Source of the DNA: Pedobacter arcticus A12
Lineage (GTDB): Bacteria > Bacteroidota > Bacteroidia > Sphingobacteriales > Sphingobacteriaceae
DNA: 64,000 bases
Reading direction: 5' to 3'
NCBI RefSeq assembly: GCF_000302595.1
Contig: NZ_JH947125.1
Coordinates: 518,299 to 582,298, forward strand
Below the pieces are notes generated by a model. It was not told where the DNA came from. It searched no databases and worked only from the letters and a program-made list of their open reading frames with translations. Made by a program: the position numbers and the translations under genes. Shown here in pieces: positions 37,257 through 46,580 of this stretch (its first letter is position 1; every line of letters begins with the position of its first letter).

Positions 37257-37916
37257 TTAATCTCGCCAAAGGTAAGGAAATAGTAATAAAGAAACAGTGA
37301 TAACAATCAAATTAATGGCAGTTAAAACCCCTATCTCATCTAATGATACCGATCTGTCTAAACCGTCCATCGCGTTTTTTGAAAGTTTGATGATTAGGAT
37401 GATAACGGGTATGATGACTGGAAAACTTAATATTGCCATTAAGGTGCCGTTATTGTTTGCTTTTGAAGCGATGGCAGAGATCATGGTAAACACGCTTGAA
37501 AAGCTGATGGCGCCCAGGATAACTGCTGCAAAATAAAGCAGCTTATCACCAACCTCGTTCTGGAATACAATACTATAGAAGAAAAGCGCAATGGTAGACA
37601 TTAAAATCATCAACAACATGTTGTAAATGATTTTGGCAATAATTATAGCTTGCGGACTAGCGATTTGGTAATAATACAATAATCGCCCTTTACTTTCCTG
37701 TACAAAACTTTTGGTTATGGCATTAATGGCCGCAAAAAGCATAATGATCCAAAATAATGCATTCCACACTAGGGGAGGAGTGGTTTTGAACGAGAGGTAG
37801 CAAACAAAAACAGTGGAAACTACGTAAAGCAATATCCCATTTAGCGCATATTTTGAGCGCCACTCTAAAACCATTTCTTTTTTAAGCAGATACCTTATTT
37901 CTGTGATCAGTTTCAT
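37257..37916 (-). CDS. ccmB: Haem exporter protein CcmB
   Basis: The 219-aa protein has six membrane segments. The start KKEMVLEWRSKYALNGILLY and the later FVQESKGRLLYYYQIASP match CcmB, the permease subunit of the CcmAB transporter of cytochrome c maturation. The ATPase CcmA is not adjacent; upstream is a hybrid kinase. First gene of ccmB-ccmC-ccmD, with a likely promoter at 37937. Confidence 0.9.
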   Translation of the reverse strand: MKLITEIRYLLKKEMVLEWRSKYALNGILLYVVSTVFVCYLSFKTTPPLVWNALFWIIMLFAAINAITKSFVQESKGRLLYYYQIASPQAIIIAKIIYNMLLMILMSTIALFFYSIVFQNEVGDKLLYFAAVILGAISFSSVFTMISAIASKANNNGTLMAILSFPVIIPVIILIIKLSKNAMDGLDRSVSLDEIGVLTAINLIVITVSLLLFPYLWRD

Positions 37917-37936
37917 GAATGATTTTGCAGATTGAG

Positions 37937-37944
37937 CAAATCTA
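37937..37944 (-). promoter_or_regulatory. Promoter -7 box of the ccm genes
   Basis: On the minus strand it reads TAGATTTG, exact TAnnTTTG, 20 nt before the ccmB ATG, squeezed in just past the stop of the upstream kinase. Confidence 0.5.
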
Positions 37945-37945
37945 A

Positions 37946-39862
37946 TTAAACAACTAAAACTTTGCTGATAATTCGATGTAAATCTTCTAAAACAAAAGGT
38001 TTGGTTAATATCTCGTTCATACCAGCGGCAAGTGCGGCTTCTTTTTCTTCTTCTAATATGGCGGCAGAAAGTGATATAATTTTGATGTCTTTTTTAGGAG
38101 ACTGAAACTCGGATCTGATTTTTCTTGTAGCTTCAAACCCACCCATTTCTGGCATGTGCGTATCCATTAGTATCAGATCGAAATCCTGCTTTTGCAATAT
38201 CTCCACTGCTTTAAAGCCAGTATCTACGGTGTAAGTTTCTACTTCCCAGGATTTTAGAATTTTATTTACCATAAACTGGTTTACCAGGTTATCTTCTGCA
38301 ATTAAAATTTTAATACCTTTAAAGGGTGTTAAGCCTTGGTTAAACTTAATCATTAAGCCTGCATTATCTTGATGCAGTTTGAAACTTGCCGTAAAAGTAA
38401 ATACACTTCCGTGGCCAACAACACTTTCTACGCTTAATTCCCCGTTCATTAAACCAACAAGCTTTTTAACAATGGTTAAACCTAAGCCTGTGCCTCCGTA
38501 TTTGATAGCAGTTTCTTCGTCTGCTTGCTCATATGATTCAAATACGTTTGCTAAACGGTTTTTTGGGATGCCAATACCGGTGTCAATGACCTCAAACTTT
38601 AAATTCACAGCGTTTTCACGCATTGATTCTTTAGTTACACGTAATGTTACCTTTCCTCTATTGGTGAATTTAATGGCGTTGCTAAGCAAATTCATTAAAA
38701 TTTGGTTTAGCCTTAAGGCATCGGCAATGATATAATGAGGTACTTCTGGGGATATCTCTAGCTTTAATTCAATTAGTTTTTCATCGGCTTTAAACCTTAA
38801 AATATCGGTTACGGACTTAAGTAATTCCTTTAAATTGATGTCTTTATTTACGATCGAAAATTTGCCAGACTCTATCTTAGAAATGTCTAAAATGTCATTT
38901 ACTACGCCTAATAAAGATTGAGATGAAATTTCGAGTAATTTAATCATCTCCAATTGAGCGGCAGTTAACTCCGTATTTTGTAGCAGGTTAGATATGCCAA
39001 TTATGCCATTGATTGGTGTGCGAAGTTCGTGGCTCATATTTGCCAAGAAAACCTCTTTTACTTTTTTTGCTTTTAAAGCTTCGTCTTTTGCCTGTATCAG
39101 TTCTGTAGCGTATTCTTTTTGATGCGAAATATTACTTGCATTTAAGAAAAAGATATCAGCTTTAAAAGTAACTCGACACTCAAACCAGATTTTTTCACCT
39201 GTAAAATTAACAAACCGGGTTTCAAACGAGGTGGTGATTTTCGACTTTGGGATTTTGTTTAGGTTAGCGATAAAATCTTGTTTCAGATCTTGATCAACAA
39301 AGTCGGTTATTTTTTTATCAACAAACTCGACCTGTTTATAGCCTATAACTTTTTCAACAGCCTGGCTTGCTGTTTTTATTCTAAGATTTTTTGCATCTAT
39401 AGCGCAGATGATATCTGCACAGTTGTTAATAACGATAGCAAAGTTCTCAAGCTCTTCGTTTTTTTGTTTAACAAGGTTTTGCGCAGTGGCAAGCTGTATA
39501 AATGAATCTACTTTGGCCGCTGTAATATAAGGGTCTAACGGTTTGTATAGATAATCGATCCCACCGGCGTTATAACCCTTAACTGCATACTTTGATTCTT
39601 TTGATATAGCGGTAACAAAAATAACTAGAATGTCTTTAGTCCTTGGGTTTGCTTTTAGCATATCAACCAGCTCAAAGCCATCAATATCTGGCATTTGAAC
39701 ATCCACTAACGCAATAGCTATATTGTTTTCCCAAGCTAGTTTTAAAGCCTCATTTGGAGAAGTAGTTGTGATAATGTTTACATCTGCTCTTTGAATTAAA
39801 GCTGTTAAAGCGATAATGTTTTCCTCCCGGTCGTCTACAATTAGAATATTTGTTTTTTGCAT
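37946..39862 (-). CDS. Hybrid sensor kinase: receiver-PAS-HisKA-ATPase-receiver
   Basis: This 638-aa soluble protein is sandwiched by two receivers. Residues 1-125 are a receiver (VDDREENI, phospho-Asp in IALVDVQMPDIDG); about 140-255 a PAS domain; about 270-335 HisKA with phospho-His in FLANMSHELRTPINGII; about 380-500 the ATPase with LMNLLSNAIKF, DTGIGIP and GGTGLGLTIV. The C-terminus is a second receiver (IAEDNLVNQF, LILMDTHMPEMGG). It has no membrane segment, so it senses a cytoplasmic cue or a partner protein. It lies downstream of cheR on the same strand, and with the 1144-aa kinase forms a kinase-cheR-kinase locus. Confidence 0.92.
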   Translation of the reverse strand: MQKTNILIVDDREENIIALTALIQRADVNIITTTSPNEALKLAWENNIAIALVDVQMPDIDGFELVDMLKANPRTKDILVIFVTAISKESKYAVKGYNAGGIDYLYKPLDPYITAAKVDSFIQLATAQNLVKQKNEELENFAIVINNCADIICAIDAKNLRIKTASQAVEKVIGYKQVEFVDKKITDFVDQDLKQDFIANLNKIPKSKITTSFETRFVNFTGEKIWFECRVTFKADIFFLNASNISHQKEYATELIQAKDEALKAKKVKEVFLANMSHELRTPINGIIGISNLLQNTELTAAQLEMIKLLEISSQSLLGVVNDILDISKIESGKFSIVNKDINLKELLKSVTDILRFKADEKLIELKLEISPEVPHYIIADALRLNQILMNLLSNAIKFTNRGKVTLRVTKESMRENAVNLKFEVIDTGIGIPKNRLANVFESYEQADEETAIKYGGTGLGLTIVKKLVGLMNGELSVESVVGHGSVFTFTASFKLHQDNAGLMIKFNQGLTPFKGIKILIAEDNLVNQFMVNKILKSWEVETYTVDTGFKAVEILQKQDFDLILMDTHMPEMGGFEATRKIRSEFQSPKKDIKIISLSAAILEEEKEAALAAGMNEILTKPFVLEDLHRIISKVLVV

Positions 39863-39984
39863 GGATTAAAATAGTGCAACAGAAATGTGTGAATAAAATT
39901 TCTATTTGCGTTAGTCAACTATACTTATTGGTTTAACGTAATAATCACCTTTTTGGTTCTCATTTGTTTATTTAAAATAGCGAA

Positions 39985-40791
39985 TTATAAAACTCGCTGA
40001 TAGATATTCTGTTTTTTGTCAATTAATTTTAGTCTTTTCTTCAAATCTTCACTTCTAACGACTTCTTTTGAGCCCAAGCAAAGGAAACCGAAAACACATA
40101 AGCTATCTATCAATAGTTCGAGTACTCTGTTTTGGAGCTCGGTATTGAAATAGATCAATACATTTCTGCAGCTCACTAATTGAAACTCATTAAAAACACC
40201 GTCAGAAATTAAATTGTGTATAGAAAACAAACAGTTTTTACGCAGTTCTGCGTTGATGATGGCGTTGTCGTACTGTACCGTGAAATAATCTGAAAAAGGT
40301 TTTACTAATTTAATTGCTGCGTAGTTTTGCGCAAAAATCTTCATCTTTTTTAACTCATATATCCCACTTCTGGCTTCATCAAGTACTTTTGTGTTGATAT
40401 CTGTACCGTAAAAAAAAGATTTCTGATAAATAGCTGAATCTTTAAAAAGTATGGAAAAAGAGTAAAGTTCTTCGCCGGTAGCAACGCCTGCATTCCAAAC
40501 TTTTATGCGTTGGTATGATTTAAGGTAAGGGATAACATTTTCTTTTACACTTTTAAAAAAATCGGCATCTCTAAACATTTCCGTCACGTTTACGGTAATA
40601 TCATTCACCAAAAGGCGTAAGAAATTGCTTTCATTGATGATTTTGGCTTTTAAGTCGAAAACTGATAGCGAAAATTTTGACATCAGTGCCTCAAAACGCC
40701 GTTTTAGGGATGCTTTACTGTAATTCGAAAAATCGAAATCGTGGATGTTTTTTATGAGCGCCACAATTTCTTCTAAGTCTTTTTCACTCAT
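39985..40791 (-). CDS. cheR: CheR-type protein-glutamate methyltransferase
   Basis: The 268-aa protein has an N-terminal helical domain (about 1-70, with FSNYSKASLKRRFEALM) and a SAM-dependent methyltransferase domain: VNVTEMFRD, KVWNAGVATGEELYSFSIL (motif I), FYGTDINTKVLDEAR and VSCRNVLIYFNTELQ. CheR adds methyl groups to Glu residues of chemoreceptors. Here there are no chemoreceptors, CheA or CheW, and no CheB, so it more likely modifies or regulates one of the flanking hybrid kinases, as in known CheR-kinase stress pathways. Gaps of about 120 nt separate it from both neighbours. Confidence 0.9.
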   Translation of the reverse strand: MSEKDLEEIVALIKNIHDFDFSNYSKASLKRRFEALMSKFSLSVFDLKAKIINESNFLRLLVNDITVNVTEMFRDADFFKSVKENVIPYLKSYQRIKVWNAGVATGEELYSFSILFKDSAIYQKSFFYGTDINTKVLDEARSGIYELKKMKIFAQNYAAIKLVKPFSDYFTVQYDNAIINAELRKNCLFSIHNLISDGVFNEFQLVSCRNVLIYFNTELQNRVLELLIDSLCVFGFLCLGSKEVVRSEDLKKRLKLIDKKQNIYQRVL

Positions 40792-40910
40792 TATTGTTTA
40801 TAGTATTGAGGTGTGAGTATTGAGTATCAAGATGTGTTAAAATTAATCTTTCTTCATTCTATCATTCAAAATTAATTCACTCATTCTCTCATTCAAAATT
40901 AATCCTTCTC

Positions 40911-43900
40911 TCACCCTGCTAACCAAACTTTAATTAAGCTTAAAAGCTTATCAACATCAACTGGTTTTGTGATATAATCGTTAGCTCCCGCAGTGATACA
41001 AAGGTCTCGGTCCTCTTTCATTGCTTTCGCAGTTAAGGCAATAATCGGCAATTTGCTCCATTTTGGGTTTTGTCTGATTGCTTTCATGGTTTCATAACCA
41101 TCCATTTTGGGCATCATAATATCCATTAAAACCAAATCTAACTTTTCCATTTCCTCAATTTTCACCAGTGCTTCTTCCCCGTCATTTGCAATTTCTACTT
41201 TAAAACCATACCCGTCTAAAACGGCACTTAAAGCAAAGATGTTACGCATGTCATCATCCACTAATAAAATAATTTTATCTTTTAGGCTTTCGGTGTTTAC
41301 GTGGTTTGTTTTGGTTTTTTGTTTGCCCTCTTGCAGTTTAACCTGGTGTAAGAAAAGGTTTACCTCGTCTAAAATTCTATCGCTTGATTTTGTTGATTTC
41401 ATTACCGTAGCGTCTGAATATTTTAGCAAACGGTTCGTTTTTTCCTGATCAAGTTCCATAGCAGTGTTGATGATCACTGGCAGATGTTTATAGTCTTCGT
41501 TCTCTTTAATCTGTTCCAAAAGATCTATGCCCGAAACATCCGGAAGGTGTAAATCCAGAATCAAACAATCAAAAGGTTGTTGCTTTAACAGCGCTAAGGT
41601 TTCTGCTCCGGTAAAAGCCTGTTGAACGTTTATATTTCTACTTCTAAACATTTCTGCAAGCGCATCACTTTGCACTTGGTGGTCTTCTACCAATAAAATA
41701 TTTTGATAGCTGGGTGTAGTGCCACCAGTATTAATTTGGTTAAAAACATGGTCTAAAGCATTTATATCAATGGGTTTTTTAATGAATGATAATGCACCTG
41801 ACTGAATCGCCTTTGCGCCCCGCTGATCTCCTGCCGACATAATATGCACAGGAATATGTGCGGTTTTAGTGTTCGATTTTAGTAATTTAAGTACTTTCCA
41901 TCCATCAATGCCGGGGAGCATTACGTCTAACAAAATTGCATCTGGCTGTAAGTTGAGCGCTGTATCAAAGGCCTGCTCTCCGTTGTAAATTTGGGTTACT
42001 TCAAAACCTTTATTTTCTCCGTAATTTTTTAGGAAATCGCTAAATACTTTATCGTCTTCAACTACTAATAGAGCGTGGTTTTCTGTACCAGATTTTCTGG
42101 TAACTTCTAATGGTGTATTGATTTTTCCTTCAAGCTGTGAGAAATTTGAAAAATCAGCCAATTTAGTTATTCGCTGTTGTTCCAGTTTAAGGGCATCAGC
42201 TTGTTTAAGTGGGATAATTAATGAAAATTCACTTCCTTTTTCAACCACACTTGATAGGGTAATTTCGCCACCCATGTATTTGGCTAATTCTTTTGAGATA
42301 GATAAGCCCAAACCAGTGCCACCAAACTCCCTACTGGTAGATCCGTCGGCCTGCTGAAATGCATCGAAAATGAGTTTTTGTTTTTCTTCCGAAACGCCAA
42401 TACCTGTGTCGCTTATCTCAATTTTTAGTTTTTCGGGAGTATTTAGCGTAAATGAAACCTTAACTTCTCCATTAGCTGGTGTAAATTTAAAGGCATTAGA
42501 TAACAGGTTTTTAAGAATTTGTTCGGTACGGAATCTATCAATTTCTAGCGTTTGGGGCAGGTTTTCTTCAAAAGAGAAATGGTATTTGATGTCTTTTGAC
42601 TTTGCTACTTCGGCAAATAATTGCTTCAGATCATCTGCTATCTCTTTGATCTCAATAGTTTCATAAACCAGCTCTATTTTGCCAGATTCTATCTTGGCTA
42701 AATCTAAGATATCGTTGATTAACTGCAGTAAATCATTTCCAGATTTGAATATTACGTTTGCATACTTTTCTTCTTCTGCAGATAGGTTATCGGCTTTATT
42801 ATCTTTTAAAATCCTAGCCAATATTAAAATGCTATTCAACGGAGTCCTCAGTTCGTGGCTCATATTTGCCAAAAACTCAGATTTGTATCGGCCACTGATT
42901 TCTAGTTCTTCCATTTTTAACACAATAGCCTCCCTAGCTTCCTCAATTACTCGGTTTTTTTCTGAGAGCAATTTGGCCCTTTCTTCAAGTTCTGTATTGG
43001 ATTCTCGTAACTCTTCTTGTTGAACCCTCAATTCTTCTTCAGAAGCCTGCAACATTTCCGTTTTATGAATTAACTCTTCATTGGTTACCTTAAGTTCTTC
43101 TTGTTGGCTTTCTAATTCCTCAGCTTGATATTGGGTCTCTTTAATCAAAGATTTCATCTTTACCCGATCTTGTGAAGCGTTTATACCCACACCAATAATT
43201 GAGTTGGCATTGTCAAGCAAGGACAGCACTTTTTGAGGTATTGGCGACAAAAAGGCTAGTTCCATCACAGCCTTTAAATTTGATTGAAAAAGTATGGGTT
43301 CAATTAGTAAATGTTTGGGTTTTGTACTACCTAAGCCTGATTTGATTTTGAAATAATCTTCTGGTACGTTATCCCAAATTTTTCTGTTTCTTTCGTTCGC
43401 AACTTGCCCAATAAGACCTTCGCTAACGGCGATTTTGTTACTATCCGTCCCAGAAAAAGCGTAACCCGCAGACTTAATGAGTACATCTGAATTTTCGTCG
43501 TCCACTAAATAAATAACACCCATTTCTGCACCAACATATCTAGCGATCTCATCTAGTAAACTGCGTGTTCTTAGGTTAACATCCTGTACGCCACGCATGG
43601 CATCATCAATTACTGCAGAACCAGAAATTAACCATGTTTTTTCCTCATTTTGTTTAAATAATCGCTCCAAATCAATATTGCTCAAATTCAACTCTTCTTG
43701 AGCCTTTAGTTGAGTTGCAAAAGCATTTCTGATGAATTGGAAAAGCACTAAAATAATCAGGAATATTAAAACAGAACCTCCAAAAATTGTAAGAATGGTT
43801 TGTTGAATTGATTTTTCGGAAGCTTGCTTTCTCTTAACTAATAAATCCCTTTCTATATTAATGATTTTGTTAATCTGCGAACGGAACGCATCCATTTGTG

Positions 43901-44345
43901 TTTTTCCAACAACAAGTTGTTCAACCAAAAGGGAGTTGGCTAGATTTTCACTTTTTTTAGTTTCTATTACTTTTGCTAAATGCGTAATTCTGTTTTTGAT
44001 TAAGACTTTTAGCTTTTCGGTATTTGCAACTTGTAAAGAATTATCTGCAACCAATACGTCAAGGTCTTTTAGGTCTAGTTCTAATTGATTAAAAGCGTTT
44101 TTATAGGGCTCTAGAAATTCTATTTTTTTTGTTAATAAGAATCCTCTTTGCCCAGTTTCCGCATCAATTAGCAATTTTGTGATACTTTCGCACCTACTGA
44201 TTACTTTTTCTGTTCGGGCTACCCAATCTTGGTCCTTACTCACATTTTGCAAACTTTTGTAAGAACTGTAACCAACCAAAAAAACCAAGGTTAGCGACAA
44301 GCTGATGCCTATTAAGATCCAAGTCTTAAAACTTATTTTTTTCAT
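40911..44345 (-). CDS. CHASE3-GAF hybrid sensor kinase with three receivers
   Basis: The 1144-aa protein has two membrane helices near the N-terminus (about 10-28 and 190-210) that flank a CHASE3 extracellular domain carrying DAETGQRGFLLT. Then come GAF at about 245-405, a strongly charged coiled coil rich in Glu (about 410-500), HisKA with phospho-His in FLANMSHELRTPLNSIL, and the ATPase (LLSNAFKFTP, DTGIGVSEEK, GGTGLGLSIS). Three consecutive receivers follow (phospho-Asp in ILLDVMLPGIDG, LILDLHLPDVSG, LVLMDIMMPKMDG). This layout is typical of phosphorelay hubs in Bacteroidota and Myxobacteria. First gene of the kinase-cheR-kinase locus. Confidence 0.93.
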   Translation of the reverse strand: MKKISFKTWILIGISLSLTLVFLVGYSSYKSLQNVSKDQDWVARTEKVISRCESITKLLIDAETGQRGFLLTKKIEFLEPYKNAFNQLELDLKDLDVLVADNSLQVANTEKLKVLIKNRITHLAKVIETKKSENLANSLLVEQLVVGKTQMDAFRSQINKIINIERDLLVKRKQASEKSIQQTILTIFGGSVLIFLIILVLFQFIRNAFATQLKAQEELNLSNIDLERLFKQNEEKTWLISGSAVIDDAMRGVQDVNLRTRSLLDEIARYVGAEMGVIYLVDDENSDVLIKSAGYAFSGTDSNKIAVSEGLIGQVANERNRKIWDNVPEDYFKIKSGLGSTKPKHLLIEPILFQSNLKAVMELAFLSPIPQKVLSLLDNANSIIGVGINASQDRVKMKSLIKETQYQAEELESQQEELKVTNEELIHKTEMLQASEEELRVQQEELRESNTELEERAKLLSEKNRVIEEAREAIVLKMEELEISGRYKSEFLANMSHELRTPLNSILILARILKDNKADNLSAEEEKYANVIFKSGNDLLQLINDILDLAKIESGKIELVYETIEIKEIADDLKQLFAEVAKSKDIKYHFSFEENLPQTLEIDRFRTEQILKNLLSNAFKFTPANGEVKVSFTLNTPEKLKIEISDTGIGVSEEKQKLIFDAFQQADGSTSREFGGTGLGLSISKELAKYMGGEITLSSVVEKGSEFSLIIPLKQADALKLEQQRITKLADFSNFSQLEGKINTPLEVTRKSGTENHALLVVEDDKVFSDFLKNYGENKGFEVTQIYNGEQAFDTALNLQPDAILLDVMLPGIDGWKVLKLLKSNTKTAHIPVHIMSAGDQRGAKAIQSGALSFIKKPIDINALDHVFNQINTGGTTPSYQNILLVEDHQVQSDALAEMFRSRNINVQQAFTGAETLALLKQQPFDCLILDLHLPDVSGIDLLEQIKENEDYKHLPVIINTAMELDQEKTNRLLKYSDATVMKSTKSSDRILDEVNLFLHQVKLQEGKQKTKTNHVNTESLKDKIILLVDDDMRNIFALSAVLDGYGFKVEIANDGEEALVKIEEMEKLDLVLMDIMMPKMDGYETMKAIRQNPKWSKLPIIALTAKAMKEDRDLCITAGANDYITKPVDVDKLLSLIKVWLAG

Positions 44346-44391
44346 TCAAAAGAAAATTTATCAGGAGAAGGTATGAATATTTAATACAAAA

Positions 44392-44422
44392 AAAATCCTA
44401 AAAATAAATTTTAGGATTTTTA
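44392..44422 (-). terminator. Rho-independent terminator after gldC
   Basis: Stem aaatcctaaaa with ttttaggattt; on the minus strand it is followed by a T run, ending the helicase-gldC operon. Confidence 0.85.
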
Positions 44423-44440
44423 AGTTGGAGTTGTGGCGTG

Positions 44441-44773
44441 TTACTTTTCCATGATGCCCATTTTATCGGCAAAATGTGCGCAGTAATCTCGTAAATCTTC
44501 AACAATATTTTTTTCGCCAGTTGCTCTTAAAAAGCTATCGCCCATGGTTTGTAAGGTTTCATAAAAAAACCTTTTCATTTCATCGGCAGGCATATCTTTA
44601 GTCCATAAATCAATACGTAGGCTGTTTTTGAAATTATGATCCCATAAAGCCAACATCATTGATTTTACTGCTAAGGCTTCTTTGTTTTCCGAATCTGTAG
44701 ATTCCCAGGTAATATTTTCTGGGACATTGTTATCATCTAATTCTATTGTTAATTTAATCTCTGCTTTTTTCAT
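44441..44773 (-). CDS. gldC: Gliding motility protein GldC
   Basis: From the internal ATG at 44773 the product has 110 aa, the normal GldC length (MKKAEIKLTIELDDNNVPEN). A longer frame starting at 44842 only reads into the preceding gene. Recognisable features are ITWESTDSENKEALAVKSMM, IDLWTKDMPADEMKRFFYET and ATGEKNIVEDLRDYCAHFA. GldC is a small cytoplasmic protein, stabilising partner of GldB in Bacteroidota; it is kept in many non-gliding species. Its start overlaps the stop of the upstream gene by 4 nt (ATGA), so the two are translationally coupled. Confidence 0.9.
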   Translation of the reverse strand: MKKAEIKLTIELDDNNVPENITWESTDSENKEALAVKSMMLALWDHNFKNSLRIDLWTKDMPADEMKRFFYETLQTMGDSFLRATGEKNIVEDLRDYCAHFADKMGIMEK

Positions 44774-45039
44774 CTTTTTTGAAAAATAATCATCAATACT
44801 ACTATTATTAAAATGAATGAACCTTGTATCAACCAGATCCATTTTTTACTTTCTATAAACCGCCTAAAAAGAAGGTCGGTTAAAAATAAAATAACTACTA
44901 ATACTAAGGTGTATGCAATTTTAACTCCGTTTCCTATTCCTCTTGTCTCTGTTTCTAGACCTAAAATCAGATATGCGGCATAAGTGAAACAGACTGCAAT
45001 TACCAAACTTAAAGGGGTGAGCTTTAACCTATCCAGCAT
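44770..45039 (-). CDS. Small three-helix membrane protein between the helicase and gldC
   Basis: The 89-aa protein has three hydrophobic segments (PLSLVIAVCFTYAAYLILGL, IAYTLVLVVILFLTDLLF, WIWLIQGSFILIIVVLMIIF) linked by charged loops. It overlaps the helicase stop by 1 nt and the gldC start by 4 nt, so all three are tightly coupled. No function known; membrane location suggests a link between GldC and the envelope, but that is inference. Confidence 0.8.
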   Translation of the reverse strand: MLDRLKLTPLSLVIAVCFTYAAYLILGLETETRGIGNGVKIAYTLVLVVILFLTDLLFRRFIESKKWIWLIQGSFILIIVVLMIIFQKR

Positions 45040-46370
45040 TATTTGTATTTTTTCTTTTTTGCGTCGCTCATTTTCATACCATTAGCTTTTGCTCTGCCAG
45101 CATTAAATTTCTTTTTTTGCGATAAGGTCTTTTTTTCATGGAAAGCACCTTTAAAGTCCGGGTCTTCTTTCCGTTTTTGATCGTCAATCTGTTTGTCTAT
45201 TGCTTGGCGCTCTTCATACGGAGTCTCTTCAATGAACACCTTTTCGGGTATATTTGCAACCGTAATTTGTTGACGAATCAGTTTCTCTATTTTATTGATG
45301 AAGTGCTGTTCTGCAGGATTGCAAAAAGTAACCGCTTTTCCTAAATTATAAGCTCGGCCCGTACGTCCGATTCGGTGCACATAATCTTCGTAAATCACCG
45401 GAACATCGAAATTGATCACATGGGTGACATCAGAAACATCAATGCCACGGGCAGCAACATCTGTAGCAACCAAAATTCTTACCTCATCATTTTTAAATGC
45501 GTTGATAGAATTTATTCTTGTGTTTTGTCCCTTATTAGCGTGTAAAACTTTTACATGAGTATCGTTAAAACGGCGCAATAAAAACTTGTAAACATTCTCC
45601 GCGTTTGCTCTGCTTCGGCAAAATATAATCAGTTTTTTTACTTCCGGGTCATCCTCCACAAAAACTTTTAGCAGGTTGATTTTTGTTTTAAAGTTGGGGA
45701 CATGATATAGAACTTGCTCAACTGTGCTAGCCGGTGTAGCTTGTGGGGTAACCTCAATTTTAGTTGGCCATAATAAAAAATTTTCTGCTAATTTCTCTAT
45801 CCGCTCACTCATGGTTGCAGAAAAAAGCATATTCTGACGTTTGCGTGGAACCACTTCTAAAATTTTATTGATCTGAGGCATAAAACCCATGTCCATCATT
45901 TTATCGGCTTCGTCTAAAACTAAAACCTCTAATTTTTTGGTCACGATATGTCCTTCCAAGTAAAGGTCCATAAACCTGCCAGGTGTGGTAATCAAAATAT
46001 CCAGACCTTTTTTTAGTGCTTCAATCTGTGTTTTTGGACCTAAACCGCCGTAAAGAACAAAAGAACGTAAATCGGTGTTTGCAGCGTAAATTTTAACATT
46101 TTCCTCAATCTGCATGGCCAGTTCGCGAGTTGGCGCAACAATTAACCCGCGGATATCGTTCCCTTGAGCGTATTTCAGCTTCATAATCATGGGCAAAACG
46201 TAAGCTGCAGTTTTCCCGGTTCCGGTTTGGGCAATGCCTAAAACATCTTGGCCGTTTAAAATTGGCGGAATGGCTTTCTCTTGTATTGGAGTTGGTTGCG
46301 TGTAACCGGCATCTGCAATGGCAGTTAATACCTGTTTGTTAAAACCAAATTCCTCGAATGTTTTTGACAT
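45039..46370 (-). CDS. DEAD-box RNA helicase (RhlE-like)
   Basis: The 443-aa protein has the full core: Q motif (PTPIQEKAIPPIL), Walker A AQTGTGKTAAY, motif Ia APTRELAMQ, DEAD in LVLDEADKMMDMGF, SAT in LFSATMSE, motif V ATDVAARGIDV and motif VI YVHRIGRTGRA. The C-terminal tail is short and basic (KKKFNAGRAKANGMKMSDAK), as in RhlE/SrmB types. Likely roles are ribosome assembly and mRNA decay. It is the first gene of an overlapping operon with a small membrane protein and gldC. A promoter box lies directly before the ATG. Confidence 0.95.
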   Translation of the reverse strand: MSKTFEEFGFNKQVLTAIADAGYTQPTPIQEKAIPPILNGQDVLGIAQTGTGKTAAYVLPMIMKLKYAQGNDIRGLIVAPTRELAMQIEENVKIYAANTDLRSFVLYGGLGPKTQIEALKKGLDILITTPGRFMDLYLEGHIVTKKLEVLVLDEADKMMDMGFMPQINKILEVVPRKRQNMLFSATMSERIEKLAENFLLWPTKIEVTPQATPASTVEQVLYHVPNFKTKINLLKVFVEDDPEVKKLIIFCRSRANAENVYKFLLRRFNDTHVKVLHANKGQNTRINSINAFKNDEVRILVATDVAARGIDVSDVTHVINFDVPVIYEDYVHRIGRTGRAYNLGKAVTFCNPAEQHFINKIEKLIRQQITVANIPEKVFIEETPYEERQAIDKQIDDQKRKEDPDFKGAFHEKKTLSQKKKFNAGRAKANGMKMSDAKKKKYK

Positions 46371-46374
46371 GCCG

Positions 46375-46382
46375 CAAAGATA
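46375..46382 (-). promoter_or_regulatory. Promoter -7 box of the helicase-gldC operon
   Basis: On the minus strand it reads TATCTTTG, exact TAnnTTTG, ending only 4 nt before the ATG; the transcript would be leaderless or have a few nt of leader. Confidence 0.6.
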
Positions 46383-46580
46383 CGATTGTAAAATTAATTA
46401 ATGAGAGATTAAGGAAGGACGGAAAAACGGAGTAATGTAAGGAATGAAGATTAGGGAGCAGATTTTTTCTTAGAAAGAATCGACCTTGCGCTTGATTTTA
46501 GCTATAGAGAATGATGGGATGACTTTGACTTTCAGGTTTTAACTTTTAACTTTCCACTTTTAACTCTCGAATCTAATATA

